Shown one piece after another: positions 1 to 14,210 of a stretch of DNA of 64,000 nucleotides (its first letter is position 1; each line of letters starts with the position of its first letter). Below the pieces are notes generated by a model. That model was not told the origin of the DNA, made no database searches, and saw only the letters and a program-made list of their open reading frames with translations. Position numbers and translations under genes: made by a program. The DNA is from Asterias amurensis. Taxonomy: Eukaryota > Echinodermata > Asteroidea > Forcipulatida > Asteriidae. The stretch covers positions 12,076,335 through 12,140,334 of the forward strand of contig NC_092669.1 of the NCBI RefSeq assembly GCF_032118995.1, read 5' to 3'.

Positions 1-16
1 TAGCTGCAATAACAGC

Positions 17-250
17 CAAGCACACACGGTTGTCCTGGCAACCATTGTCCCCTGAAATTAACAAACTGTGCAAATCTAAACAAAACTATCCAGCGTTTGG
101 TAATTTTTGGGGGAGACGCTATTGCTACAGAACATCGCCAGAGCAAGCATAATAACCAAGCGGACACGGCTGTCATAGCAACCATGGTCCTCTGAATTGA
201 GCAACTGTGCGCGCGCAATTCCAAACAAACTGTCTAGCGTTCAGCGTATT
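17..250. repeat. Diverged tandem duplication, ~138-bp spacing
   Basis: 17-105 and 155-245 share CCAAGC-ACACGG-TGTC-GCAACCAT, AACTGTGC and AAACAAAAC/AAACAAACTGTC words in the same order, at about 75 to 80 percent identity by eye. No coding potential is seen. Confidence 0.55.
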
Positions 251-299
251 AAGTAGTTCTCTGTCACCAATGATCGATAATGATGTCGGGGAAAACAAT

Positions 300-1389
300 T
301 ATCTTTTTCTGTAACCACTATAATACTGTGAAACTGAAATGTTTCTCAAAATCCTTATCAAAAGCCGACTGATAGACTTCTAACCAAAAGCTGTTATTGC
401 CATTGTGAATACCATCCCTGAAAGTTCGTTCTGTCTTTCGCCATATTATTTAAATATTTCTGAGGTTGATGTTGCACTAGTTGCCCAAGCCTACTCACAA
501 GTTTCCCAATATTTGAAAATTGATTACCAAACGTATACCTTCCCTTTAAAAGGTTTTAGGTACTTTGTGTAACACAGCACCTCAGCAAAATATATTTTAA
601 GGGAAGTTTTCTACTAAAGATTATTACAAATCTGTGGACATTGTGCTTTGTGAGTCCTAATAAAAGTACCCAAACCCTTTAAAGCAAAATGCCGCTTTAT
701 GTTTATGTTGATACAAGATACGTCTCCAGTAAACCTACACCCAAAGACAGACAGTGTTTGTGCACAAGTCTAGTGTAATACAGTCCCAGGCTAAAAGCGG
801 AGTGTCATTTATTATTAACAATGCAAGTAGGCCAAGGCTGCTGATTCAGAGCTTTGTTGTTCTCCCGCGGCCAACACTTTCACTTTAGACATACAACAGT
901 TAAAGCGATTGATTTTTTATTTTATTTTATTTTATTATTATTATTTTTATTTATTTTTTTTTTTGTTGGGGGGGACTTTTTTTGTTAACAATCCCAGTAA
1001 AAGTAAATCTCTAGATGAGTTATCATATATGAGCCTTTTTGAGATTTGGTGGACACTAAAAAAGTGCACTGTTTGCTAAGGGTGTGTACAGAGAAATTTA
1101 CCCCAACCGAATAGAGGCATAAAATGTAGTTTTGCGTCCACCTCATGTACACCTCAACATGGTTTTTTATTGCATCTGGGAAATGGTCCTCAGTTTGAGA
1201 AATTTTGACTTTTTGAGTGTGCGTGGTGAGGAGGGGGGAATGGGGTCTGTAAAGGGGTTAAGCAGAGGATAACCCAGGGGTCTAAAACCCCTTTCACACG
1301 GCAGTAGTTTAGCAAGGGTCCCTTGCTTTAGTTTTAGCATGGTTGTGAAATTGAATCTCGTGTGAAAAGATTGTTTTTACTCATGTTTC
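300..1389. other. No gene; AT-rich DNA with old repeat fragments
   Basis: 340-560 resembles a family A relative seen again at 63110-63246 (GTTTCTCAAAA early, GATTACCAAACGTA near the end). 560-690 is part of a repeat also seen at 1390-1945, 21010-21115, 42545-42665, 53390-53500 and 55033-55170. There is a T/TTTA-rich tract at 910-965. No coding exon is recognised. Confidence 0.5.
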
Positions 1390-1945
1390 AAAAGCTACAG
1401 CCCCTCAGTGAGTAATGGGAAGCTTTCTACCAACATTATTTTCAAACCAAGAAAGTTAAATGTAAATCTGTGGACATTGTGTTTTGTGTCCTACGAAGAG
1501 TACTTAAACCCTTTGAAGTTCGCTTTCCTGAGAGTCTTCTGGGCTTCACAACCAGAACAAAATATGTAGAAAATAAAATGAATGCAGCTACGCACCTTAG
1601 CAAGTAATATTTTAAGGGAAGCTTTCTACCATCATTATACAAACCGTGAAAGTTTATTGTAAATCCGAGGACATTTTGTTTTGTGTCCGTACAAAAAGTA
1701 CCCAAGCCCTTTAAGTTTGCTTTCCTGAGAGTCTTCAGGGCTTCACAACCAGAACAAAAATATGTAGAAAATAAAATGAAAGCAACTACAGCACCTTAGC
1801 AAGTAATATTTTAAGGGAAGCTTTCTACCATCATTAAACAAACCGTGAAAGTTTATTGTAAATCCGAGGACATTTTGTTTTGTGTCCGTACAAAAAGTAC
1901 CCAAGCCCTTTACATTGTGTAAGTTTGCTTTCCTGAGAGTCCTTG
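1390..1945. repeat. Tandem array of a ~200-bp dispersed repeat (about 2.7 units)
   Basis: Units start near 1390 (partial), 1528 and 1728. Each carries TTTTAAGGGAAGCTTTCTAC and ends AAGTACCCAAGCCCTTTA or a close variant. The last two are over 90 percent alike by eye. Single copies of the same repeat lie elsewhere in the window. Confidence 0.75.
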
Positions 1946-1984
1946 GCATCACAACCATAACAAAATATGTAAAAAAGATAATGA

Positions 1985-2620
1985 ATGCGAACGCAATATG
2001 TTGAAGAAACTCAAACATCTCCAGATGTAATGCACGTTAACATGCCTCTAAGGGTCATGTCACATGAGGCAATTTACAGGCGACCCGTTCCAGGCAATCT
2101 CCCTGAAGAAAAGGCACTCACATTTCAATGTTCTGATATTTTGTTTGTTGATCGCAAGACATTTTTGAAAAAATTACTCATGTGCTAGTAGTAGTTTTGT
2201 GACAAGGCCTTTACTAATCTTGTGTTTTTATTTTATGGAATAAATGTATGCAAACGCAATATATGCCGAAGAAACTCAAACGCCTCCAGATGTGATGCAC
2301 GTTAACATGCCTTTAACTCATGGGTCCCTGACTCATTTCTACCAGGCAACAAGGCTCAGCAGCCATTGAAAGTTACGTAGTGATTGAACAGCTGTGTGCA
2401 ATCAATAGCGATTTGTCCTATTTTCAGGTTTGTATGACGCCTTACTTCCAAGAGGGGAAAAGAGACGGACAAGTTGTACATTTTTACTGGTAACATGTAT
2501 GTACAACTAGGTGCTACATTTGAAATGTAATTCATTGTGACAGTATGATTGAAGTTTTTGTCCTATTTTCAGTTTTGCATAACGCCTAACTTCCAAGACG
2601 GACAAGTTGTACAAATGTAT
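1985..2620. repeat. Two interleaved local duplications
   Basis: 1990-2050 and 2250-2315 share GAAGAAACTCAAAC, CTCCAGATGT and ATGCACGTTAACATGCCT. 2410-2485 and 2550-2620 share TTGTCCTATTTTCAG, CTTCCAAGA and GACGGACAAGTTGTAC. No gene is seen. The region 2620-3309 holds nothing recognisable. Confidence 0.5.
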
Positions 2621-3309
2621 TTCATTTTGACAGAAAGACATGTGATTAAATATGCATGTATGGTTACCAGCCAAACTACCCTTTTTAGGGACAGCATCAA
2701 AAACACACAATCTGTGACTGGTATCCTGTCCGTTTCTGCTAAGCAGGAATTTGTTAGTATTCTGTGCTTTAAGCAGCTCTATTAAACTTGGCCCAGGCCT
2801 GAAGTGGTAACCGTTAAAGAGAGTAAACCACCCAAACTCCCCTCACTGAGTCAGCACGCTAGACGATCTGTACATGTAGGCCTACATGTTGAGCCATATG
2901 GAACTGCTTGACTGTGTCCTGACTACCAAACGACTGACCCATATCCCGGGGCTGACATAATTTACATTAAACATGTTAAACAATGTTAAAAGGAAGGTAC
3001 ACGTTTGGTAAACTAATAACAAATATTTTACTGACATTTTCACGGAGTGACAATGATAAATGATAAATAAACGGTTAAATTAACAGTCACAAATACATCC
3101 CCATGATATAGTTTCACGTCATACAATGTTACTGACTAGGAAATAAGTCAGAACAAAACAAAATATACTTGGTTTGGATTGGATTGAAATAAAATACTTT
3201 GCTGTTTCTGTGGAAATGATTAAGTCGTTTGACACCGGAAACTGAGCTCTTTTTGACCAACCTAAATCCTTCTCCCAAATAAGGCCAATCACGTTAATAG
3301 CCTCCTACC

Positions 3310-3699
3310 TTAAAGGAACACGTTGCCTTGGATCGGTCGAGTTGGTCTTTGAAAAGCGTTTGTAACCGTTTTTTATAAAATGCATATGGGTAGAAAGATG
3401 TTGTAAAAGTAGAATACAATGGTTCACACAAACATGCCTCGAAATTGCGTGGTTTTCCTTTTACCTCGTCGACTAACACGTCGGCCATTTATGGGGGTCA
3501 AAATTTTGACTCCCATAAATGGCCGACCATGTTAGTTCGCACAGTAGAAGGAAAACCACGCAATTTCGAGGCAAACTTGTGTGGATCATTGTATTCTACT
3601 TTTAAAACATCTTTCCAACCATATGCATTTTATAAAAAACGGTTACAAACGCTTTTGTTTTGACCAACTCGTCCGATCCAAGGCAACGTGTTCCTTTAA
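3310..3699. mobile_element. Family B foldback MITE, full copy
   Basis: A near-perfect 390-bp palindrome flanked by TTAA on both sides, beginning AAGGAACACGTTGCC. The centre reads AAAATTTTGACTCCCATAAA with GGCCATTTATG on both arms. Both strands contain open frames, which are artefacts of the palindrome. Confidence 0.88.
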
Positions 3700-4045
3700 A
3701 AAAAAAGGAAGGCTGGCTTCACAAAGAAGATTTTGACCGGCCGGGCTATTTTTCAAAATATTTGTCACTTTCCTCTGAAATCGTTAAAAAGTAAGCTCTT
3801 TTTTGTTTTAAAAGGAGGCAGCCTCTAAAAAGGAAGCAAGTTTTTTTTTTTTTGCCTAAATTGCAGACTCATCAAGGATGTGGTTAAAAATACTACAATC
3901 ACGTACCATCATTTCCCTCTCTAAACAGATGATTGGTAGTAAACATTAACCCCTCCCATAGCAACACTAGAAACTAAACCAAGGCCAGACACTTAACCAA
4001 CATGTTCATTTCCTGTATTTGCTCACTCTCCTTGAATTTGCGCAT
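3700..4045. other. No feature recognised
   Basis: Spacer with a T-tract at 3841-3853. No coding exon or clear repeat is seen. Confidence 0.4.
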
Positions 4046-4365
4046 TATAAAGACACAGGACACTATTGGTTATTGTCAAAGACCAGTCTTCTCACTTGGT
4101 GTATCTCAACATATCCCTAGGTGCATAAAATAACAAACCTATGAAAATTTGATTTTATGAGCTCAATCGGTTATCAAAGTTGCGAAATAATAATGAAAGA
4201 AAAAACACTCTTGTCACCTGAAGTTGTGTGCTTTCAGATGCTTGATTTCGAGAACTCAAATTCTAAATCTGAGGTCTCAAAATTAAATTCGTGGAAAATT
4301 ACCAAGTAAGATTTTATGCTAATAATTATTTTGAGTAATTACCAAATAGTGTCCACTGCCTTTAA
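4046..4365 (+). mobile_element. Family A TTAA MITE copy
   Basis: Starts like AAAGRCAGTGGACACTATTG and ends CCAATAGTGTCCACTGCCTT-type, flanked by TTAA. It has the internal palindrome around TTTAGAATYTGAGGTCTC. It is a shortened copy: the TTTCTC-to-ATGTTTTATA segment is missing. Confidence 0.8.
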
Positions 4366-5616
4366 TCAACAGTTTACTTCCTGTATTTGCTCCCACGCCT
4401 CAAAGTTGCGCTTTAAAGGACTATTAATTGGAAATTTCTGCAAAGAACATTAACCTACATGCAAGTAATGTGAACATTAACATTTATACCATTTTATGCA
4501 AGTTTTTGTAAAAACTATTGGTGTTTTACAATGGGTCCTAGATATCACAAACTTATAATTTAATAATTGTGCCTGACCATGAAGTATGATTAGAAGGCCT
4601 ACATGTACCAAGAATATGTTGTTGCTATGTAGATGGGTATAGATTGGTTGTCATGGGCAACAGTTATAGAACAATGTTTTCCATGGTTACACCAGGCCTG
4701 CTGTATGCATTGTTTTTGTAAGGTCAAGGGCACCAAGGCATGATGAAGGAAGAACCCTATGAGGAAGTTGTAAGTTTCTACTGAGCATTTAAGCAAGTGC
4801 TCCGAGGCAATGACCAGGGCCCAATTTCGAGCTGCTTAGCGGCCAATTTTGTGCTTACTGTGCTATTTCTATTTCATAGCGCTGCTAACCGTAAGCAAAG
4901 GAAAAGGCATAGCTAGAGGAAATTGCCTTTTTGATACATCGTCTGTTTGATTGATACTGTAGGCATGGCGTCGATATTGATGTAAATAAATTTAAGGTCT
5001 ACTTATATTATTATTATTAGACTAAAAATCCATCACCATTTGCCAATTAAATTTATCTGTAAATTGTAAACCTTTTTGTTTAACTGAGTGTCATAGGACC
5101 TACTGTATGACTATGAACAAACCTGTAGAAGTTTGAGATCAATCGGCCATCTGGGTCACGAGAAAATAGTGAAAAACCGTATACACATTTTGAATAAACA
5201 TTGATGCAAACAAAAACATGAATAAAACGCTCACTGAGCGATAAACTCCAAAAGCAAAGTAAAATTATTTATTTCCCATCAAATATGACATTTCAGACAG
5301 AAATATTTCAAGGGACGTTTTCTACTATCATCATCATTTCTACTATCATCATTAGACCATGTAAGTTTGATCTGTGATCTTCACGGCGATTTTATTTTCT
5401 TACCAATTCTGTAATAACGTTCTTAATAAGTTAAATTGAACAGCAGATGGACTATTATAACTACAAGGTTTGAACCCACACAACAAAGGTATAGGCATTG
5501 CGTGCGCGAGTCATAGAAACTGCATAGAAACCGCCCCATATTCCTTCCCACAATGCATTGCGTTTCAGAAACATCCCTCCATTATTTAAATTAGGCTTTG
5601 AATCTAAGATAACTAG
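4366..5616. other. No gene; spacer with repeat fragments
   Basis: 4725-4800 and 4810-4900 match small dispersed foldbacks (GGGCCCAATTTCGAGCTGCTT). 5095-5400 has family C-like words. The rest is AT-rich and shows nothing I recognise. Confidence 0.4.
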
Positions 5617-6645
5617 TACAGTCATTTGACCAGTTCGGGATCATTGACCAGTTCGGGATCACTTCAACTTTGCAATAACCAAATAATTATATCACTTCTC
5701 ATTATTACCAACTTCTGTTGATAAATGTGAAGATTAACACCCATTAAACCAACAAACCCAAAATAAGGTGCCAAATATCATCAGCAAATAAATTATGGCT
5801 GTTTTCCTGAAGGTTGTCTGCGAAATTTATCATTTTTTTGTTTAAAAATGTTGGTTGAAAAACACTGTTAAAACTTCTTACCTTTAGAATTGGAGTGCCG
5901 GGGCAAAAAATATTTATGTAAAATGATAAGAATGTGTAAAAAAACATTCCTGTAAATACTGTGCAGTCATCTTGTTTTTTTGAGGTGACGAAGATCCCAA
6001 AATCTTCTTTAGGGGGGCAACTTACCCTTGACCAGTTTGGGATCACTCAACATCTCATTGCGTCAAATGGTGCCGCACTAACTTACTAAGTATGGTAAAA
6101 TCATACTACTGCAGTAGAAAGTTTGTTTAGTTGATTTTGAGAAACGTTACTTCAACAAATTCTTGTAGATTTTTTATTTTGTGAGAAAATTAAACTTGGA
6201 GGGGTCAATAATGCTTTTTAGGTTCGCTTCACTTTTTCATTTGCCTTTGCTGTTGTTTTGAGGTTTTGTCGCCGGGTTTTTGCGCTGCTATTGAGGACAC
6301 TTGCATGACATTCACTAAAGAAATGAAGTCCAAGTCCATGCCAACACACCTCTGAAGTTTCGTGTCCTTGAGAGACAGTTCTATGAATGGGAGTATGGGT
6401 TTGCAATGAAGGGCACTCTACTGATTCAGAATAGATTCAACTGATCCTGAACTGGTCAAACAGGTGACGATACTTTTCTCAAAGCCTCTTCAAAAGAACT
6501 AATCTTTTTTTGTCAGTGAATACTTGGTGAGTTTTATGACATGTTTAGGTAAACTGCTAAAAAAATTTGTTTCAGATATCAAAGAGATTGCAACAAAAAA
6601 CAATGTGAATTCAAAAAGTGATCCCGAACTGGTCAAACGACTGTA
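5617..6645. mobile_element. 1-kb non-autonomous DNA transposon with TA-flanked inverted ends
   Basis: The left end reads TACAGTCATTTGACCAGTTC and the right end GAACTGGTCAAACGACTGTA, a 27-bp inverted repeat with one mismatch, continuing GGGATCA. The left terminal word GACCAGTTCGGGATCA is repeated in tandem. Two further internal copies lie at about 6030-6046 (CCAGTTTGGGATCACTC) and about 6436-6456 (GATCCTGAACTGGTC). TA with CAGTC-type ends suggests a Tc1/mariner or pogo-like element. No transposase frame remains. Confidence 0.7.
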
Positions 6646-8228
6646 TACACGGCACATTTTCATATCTTAGAGTTGACGTAAGTCATTTTGCCTGGGTCCT
6701 CAAAACCACCAAACCCGGCATCAGCACTGCCGTATATCGGTCCCCTGGCCCCCATGACTCACGCAGTGTGTGGCTCCCGGTTCCGCACGCACCCAACCAA
6801 CACCTTCAAAAGTGATTGGTAATTTTATTAACCAAATTTGCCCATTTTTACAATAAATATACACACTCTAAACTAACCCACGAAATCAGAAACATATATT
6901 GTACAAGAAACTTAGCTCTACGTATAAAACAAACTCTTACCTGCCTGCCAAAATAGCACTTTTCCGGAGCAAAACGTTTGTTTTGACAGCGTCAAAATCC
7001 ACTTGCAAGCGAGATGGAGGGGCTAGAACGCATGCGCACAACACAACTTTCACACACGTCCAAACAACACACGTGTTGTATTTGTTTTGGACACACCCAA
7101 ATAATATTTTGTAAAAAGAAATTGAGAAAGACAGTTAATTGTTACAATTGCCCTTGAATTTTGTTTATGACTTGATTATTTTTTATTTATTATGCATTAT
7201 TACTTGCAGAAGGGGAAATATAGAGAACCTGAACATATTAATTTGGGTTATTTATCTAAATCAGTCTACCAAGCTTTCTGAGAAGATTGACTAATAATTG
7301 GGTTTGGGGGGGGGGGTCCGTTTTCAGAAGTGCTTGAACGCCAACAGAGGGCGCTATGTAGTTTGTTAACGGTCTCTGTTGTGTGGTTGTGTGCACAAAA
7401 TCCCATACTATGCTAAACATGTTCAAAAACACTTAACAAATATTCTAAGTTTCTCAGCCTCTTTTTAACCAATCAGATATATTTTTAGACAGCTAAACTC
7501 CAAATTTCCTTTCAACTGTGGTAGGTCAACTGTCTGGAACTTAAGGTTACCAATTACCCAAGTAAACAAATGCTCACCCCCTTCGACCAATAGTGTTTTT
7601 TCCCAAACCGACTCGCTGCCAGTTTCCAGGAGGTATTCAAAGCCTAAATTTATCAAGTTGGAATTTGAGTATTATTTCATGAAACAAATAATTCTGAAAC
7701 CTCTTTAGCCCACAATTAATAACTTTGAACACTAAAGAAACTGCACAAGAGGAACAAGAGATGTTTGTTTTACAAAATGTTTAACTTCGCTAAAAAGTTC
7801 AAATCTATTTATTTACTCAAGTTTGTCTCTTACAAACTGCTTAATTAGAAAATCAAACATGATATATTGGCCTTATGGGAAATAATTTTTATTGGACAAT
7901 TTAGTTTGTGAACATAAAAATAACAGGCTTTATAATCCCTTTTGCCTATATACATGTATTTACCTAAGCTGGGCCCAATTTCATGGCCCTGCTTACCGCC
8001 AAATTCGCGCTAGCTGTGCAAAAAGAATAACTATTAACAACATGGACAACATAGAGTACGCATGTGCACAAGTAATAATTCCCTGGTTCCATAAGCGCTG
8101 ACTCCTTGTTTACGGTAAACAGTCCCATGAAATAAGGCCCAGGTCACTGTGGGCTGTAGATGGAATTGTGAATGTGAACTCTCATATATAACTACAAACA
8201 GTTACTTCAAGTAGCAACTTGGCATTTC
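6646..8228. other. No gene; spacer
   Basis: Contains a poly-G run (7303-7316) and a GGGCCCAATTTCATG foldback at 7970-8145 whose two ends are complementary. No conserved coding exon is seen on either strand. Confidence 0.4.
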
Positions 8229-8229
8229 A

Positions 8230-8412
8230 ACTTGTCAAGGCCCGATCACACAGGCCCGATAACGAGGAAGAAAAGGAGAACGACAACAATGCACGTCCTT
8301 GGTTGGTTGAAATGCTCCACGCAATGGCAACGCTCATTCAACCAATCGAGGGCGTGCATTTTTATTGTATCGGCTTCGTTCTCGTTATCAGGGCCTGTGT
8401 GACCGTGCTGTA
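8230..8412. repeat. Foldback element (~180 bp)
   Basis: GATCACACAGGCCCGATAAC near 8243 is answered by GTTATCAGGGCCTGTGTGAC near 8384-8403. The complementarity runs through ATGCACG-CCTTGGTTGGTTGA in the middle. Confidence 0.75.
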
Positions 8413-8710
8413 ACCCTTTGTTTGGACAACCAAATCTGTTAAAAACTTTGTGAAATTTACCCAACTGAATGCTGTGACCCAAAATAACATTTTGACAACT
8501 TCAAACTAAAAGATTGACAGGGTTCTTTTTACACTGTTCAAAGAGCAGCCCCAATCATTTCACCAGCTCCAGAGCAATCCAGTGGTCGTTACAATACCGG
8601 TGTGTCAGGAGATTCTGTCGCCCTGGAAATTCTGTACACCCAAAAATAGAGTACAAACTACTAACTTCTGATAGCGCCCTTTTTTGACACATCTTCCTTC
8701 AGCCCCCTTA

Positions 8711-8977
8711 TTAAAGGCAGTAGACATTATTGGTAATAACTCAAAATAATTATTGGTATAAAACCTTTATTGGTGACGAGTAATGGGTAATATAATACAT
8801 TGTGAGAAACGGCTCCCTCTGAAGTGCCACAGTTTTCGACAAAGAAGTAATTCTCCACGAATTTGACTTCAGATTTAGAACTTGAGGTCTCGAAATCAAC
8901 CATCTAAACGCACACAACTTCATGTGACTAGGGTGTTATTTTCTTTCATTATTATCTTGCAACTTTTCACAGGTTTG
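8711..8977 (-). mobile_element. Family A MITE, truncated, downstream of POLR2L
   Basis: Starts at TTAA 8711 in reverse orientation and breaks off after CACAGGTTTGT near 8977. It supplies a TTTATT that could serve POLR2L as a polyadenylation signal on the minus strand. Confidence 0.75.
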
Positions 8978-9075
8978 TCAGAATCTCTGCCAGACCGATT
9001 CCCATGGATCACCGTCTTCACCACCAAAGCACCACAAAGTTTGTACAATAAGTCTTTACATGATAATGCCCGGAT

Positions 9076-11460
<2,385 letters not shown>

Positions 11461-11461
11461 A

Positions 11462-12110
11462 TACACGTTCGTCCTGGGAAGAAAAAAAAACGCCACACAC
11501 CGGGGTTGACCCAGGGAAGCTAAACGAACGCACCCACAGCTATCCTATAAGAACAATGCTGGATGGATTAGCGTACCCGTGCTAGGTAAAAAAAAAATTC
11601 AAAGAAGACTTTAGTTCGGCGACACTTTCCTTAGCCTTGTCACAGTGACTTTCAGGCTCGTGAATACCGCCAGGGAATGGCCTCAAGCTTAGGTCGCCAA
11701 TATCCCTGTCCATCTTCACCTTGATTCGTTTAGCTCCCCGGGTCGACCCCGGTGTGTGGCGATTTTTTTCCAGGACGTAAGTGTGCAGATAATTACCCAC
11801 GTTTGTCCTGGGAAAAAAACCAAACCACACACCAGGGTCGACATAGGGAAGTTAAACGAACGCAACCATTATTATGCAGAGGACCGCAAGTGCAGCCACA
11901 TCGGGCCAATCAAAACCCAAGCTTGCTTCAATCTATGCGCATTTATCCAATGAAATGATTGTACCAATGAGATAACTTAAAAGCTCTGTTTGCGGTAAGA
12001 GAGAGAGGACCATGTTCTACGCTTTCCTTCTCTTTTCGAAAACTATAGGTGCGTTCGATTATAGCTTCCCTGGGCTGGGTCGATCCCGGTCTGCCCCCCC
12101 CCCCCCCCCC
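11462..12110. repeat. Cluster of GTCGACCC foldback MITEs
   Basis: One half copy is at 11462-11530, a complete foldback is at 11724-11869 (arms CGTTTAGCTCCCCGGGTCGA and its near-complement), and a fragment is at 12048-12095. They share CACACACCRGGGTCGAC and TCGTCCTGGGAAAAAAAC. A poly-C tract lies at 12097-12111. Confidence 0.72.
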
Positions 12111-12124
12111 CGCCGTACACAGGG

Positions 12125-12292
12125 GCTCAACCTTGTGAAACAGTGGTAGGATTTCAAAAAGAGTTAAGACTTAGTCGTATCTCTAGTTAGGACGAGTTTT
12201 AGTCCTAACTTAGGACTAGCCATGCGTATTTAATATCTCCTAGGACTAGTCCTAAATTAGGACTTGTCTTAACCCTTTGTGAAACCCATCCC
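12125..12292. repeat. TTAGGAC foldback repeat
   Basis: Alternating GTCCTAACTTAGGACTAG and GTCCTAAATTAGGAC palindromes, bounded by AAAAAGAGTTAAGAC and CTTAACCCTTTGTGAAAC. Relatives are at 16975-17070, 28060-28200, 28940-29110, 42242-42376, 50620-50780 and 60382-60575. Confidence 0.68.
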
Positions 12293-12830
12293 AGGTCACT
12301 TTGGGCCGTTGTCAGATGCAACTGTGTCCGCCATGCATTACTGTCCGCTCCGGAACTTTAATCTAAACATGAGAAGAAAATGTATGCATTTGTACAATTC
12401 GTTTTAACAACAATTCATAGCAGTACAACACTGTCCATGTCCAACTTGCATAATCTAGAAGAAATTGCACATTATTTTAATATATATAGGTTCATGTAAA
12501 TGATACTACAGAAACTGCTTTAAAAATGGCCCTCTTTTTTCCACAAATAGAAACGACAATACCACACGAAATTGTCTTGAGCCATTAATGAAAGCTGAAC
12601 TTTGATGCGTTGGAAGGATGAAATCATCTGCTCTGCAACTTGACCTTTTATCTTGAACACCCATCTGTTTGTATCCAATGGAACAGGCTAATGAAAGAAT
12701 ACAAAAAGGAAATATATACTTAGTTGAAATTAATAAAATCATGTAGAAATTATGAAATGAGTGGCCGTTGCAAATATTTGTTTTGTTTCAAGGTAGGGTA
12801 ACACACAAGTACATGTCAGAAGACGACACA
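12293..12830. other. No feature recognised
   Basis: AT-rich spacer before the minisatellite. No coding exon or structured repeat is seen. Confidence 0.4.
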
Positions 12831-13725
12831 TTCTTGTGTATAGTTGTGTAGTTTCCCATTGACATGTGTATGGTTGTGAAGTGTCCCATTGACTTGTGTA
12901 TGGTTGTGAAGTGTCCACTTGACTTGTGTATGGTTGTGAAGTGTCCCATTGACTTGTGTATGGTTGTGAAGTGTCCCATTGACTTGTGTATGGTTGTGAA
13001 GTGTCCCATTGACTTGTGTATGGTTGTGAAGTGTCCCATTGACTTGTGTATGGTTGTGAAGTGTCCCATTGACTTGTGTATGGTTGTGAAGTGTCCCATT
13101 GACTTGTGTATAGTTGTGTAGTTTCCCATTGACTTGTGTACGGTTGTGAAGTGTCCCATTGACTTGTGTATGGTTGTGTAGTTTCCCATTGACTTGTGTA
13201 TGGTTGTGTAGTTTCCCATTGACTTGTGTATGGTTGTGTAGTTTCCCATTGACTTGTGTACGGTTGTGTAGTTTCCCATTGACTTGTGTTACGGTTGTGT
13301 AGTTTCCCATTGACTTGTGTATGGTTGTGTAGTTTCCCATTGACTTGTGTATGGTTGTGTAGTTTCCCATTGACTTGTGTATGGTTGTGAAGTGTCCCAT
13401 TGACTTGTGTATGGTTGTGTAGTTTCCCATTGACTTGTGTATGGTTGTGTAGTTTCCCATTGACTTGTGTACGGTTGTGAAGTGTCCCATTGACTTGTGT
13501 ATGGTTGTGTAGTTTCCCATTGACTTGTGTATGGTTGTGTAGTTTCCCATTGAATTGTGTATGGTTGTGTAGTTTCCCATTGACTTGTGTACGGTTGTGT
13601 AGTTTCCCATTGACTTGTGTTACGGTTGTGTAGTTTCCCATTGACTTGTGTATGGTTGTGTAGTTTCCCATTGACTTGTGTATGGTTGTGTAGTTTCCCA
13701 TTGACTTGTGTATGGTTGTGTAGTT
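12831..13725. repeat. 30-bp minisatellite, about 30 units
   Basis: The unit is TATGGTTGTG followed by either TAGTTTCCCA or AAGTGTCCCA, then TTGACTTGTG. The AAGTG form dominates 12861-13095 and the TAGTT form 13110-13725. Two units are 31 bp (TTACGG start, near 13289 and 13620). A block of units (TACGG, three plain, TACGG, TTACGG) recurs about 331 bp apart, showing a segmental duplication within the array. Because 30 is divisible by 3, long open frames run through it on both strands. Confidence 0.95.
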
Positions 13726-14045
13726 AATTTGAGTTGGAAACTTACTATAAATTTATAATAATAACTCACCTCGATAATTTACCGACTGAGTGAAACAAAA
13801 CGGATGCCAATCCATTATCTTGGTGATGTTTTATTTAGCAATCATCTCCTCCCCCCCCCCCCCCCTCTGCTCTTTACGTCCGCAGCCGCCTTGAAGAGAA
13901 AACGCCACGGACAAGAGACTAAGCAAGCACTGGTTCCAACAGCACATACATTGTTCTAAATCAAATGAGAAACAGGGAACCAGCGGCAGTTACCACGGTC
14001 GTCAATCCCATGGTCGTCAATCCCTTTCACCTTGATGCATTATAG
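13726..14045. other. No gene; spacer with poly-C tract
   Basis: Poly-C at 13851-13865. Nothing else is recognised. Confidence 0.4.
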
Positions 14046-14202
14046 GGTGCGTTCGTTTAGCTTCCCCGGGTCAACCCGGTGTGTGTCGTTTTTTTTTCCC
14101 ATGACGAAAGTGTGCAGATAATTACCAACTTTCGTCCTGGGAAAAAAACCCCAACCACACACCAGGGTCGACCGAGGGATATATGCTAAACGACCGCACC
14201 TA
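14046..14202. mobile_element. GTCGACCC foldback MITE, complete copy
   Basis: Arms GGTGCGTTCGTTTAGCTTCC and GCTAAACGACCGCACC, with AGTGTGCAGATAATTACCAA in the loop. The same family as 11724-11869. Confidence 0.75.
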
Positions 14203-14210
14203 TTATTATG

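Noticed and set aside
3294-3663. Repeated short frames with [20 protein letters not shown]-type peptides here and at 35.6, 39.3 and 46.0 kb
   Set aside because: They are translations of the family B palindrome, present on both strands of each copy.
12739-13701. Open frame of 320 codons on the minus strand, with other long frames on both strands
   Set aside because: It is the 30-bp minisatellite read in frames that stay open because the period is a multiple of three. There is no signal, domain, splice context or flanking coding sequence.
12831-13725. CRISPR-like array
   Set aside because: Units are directly adjacent, with no distinct spacers, in an animal genome.
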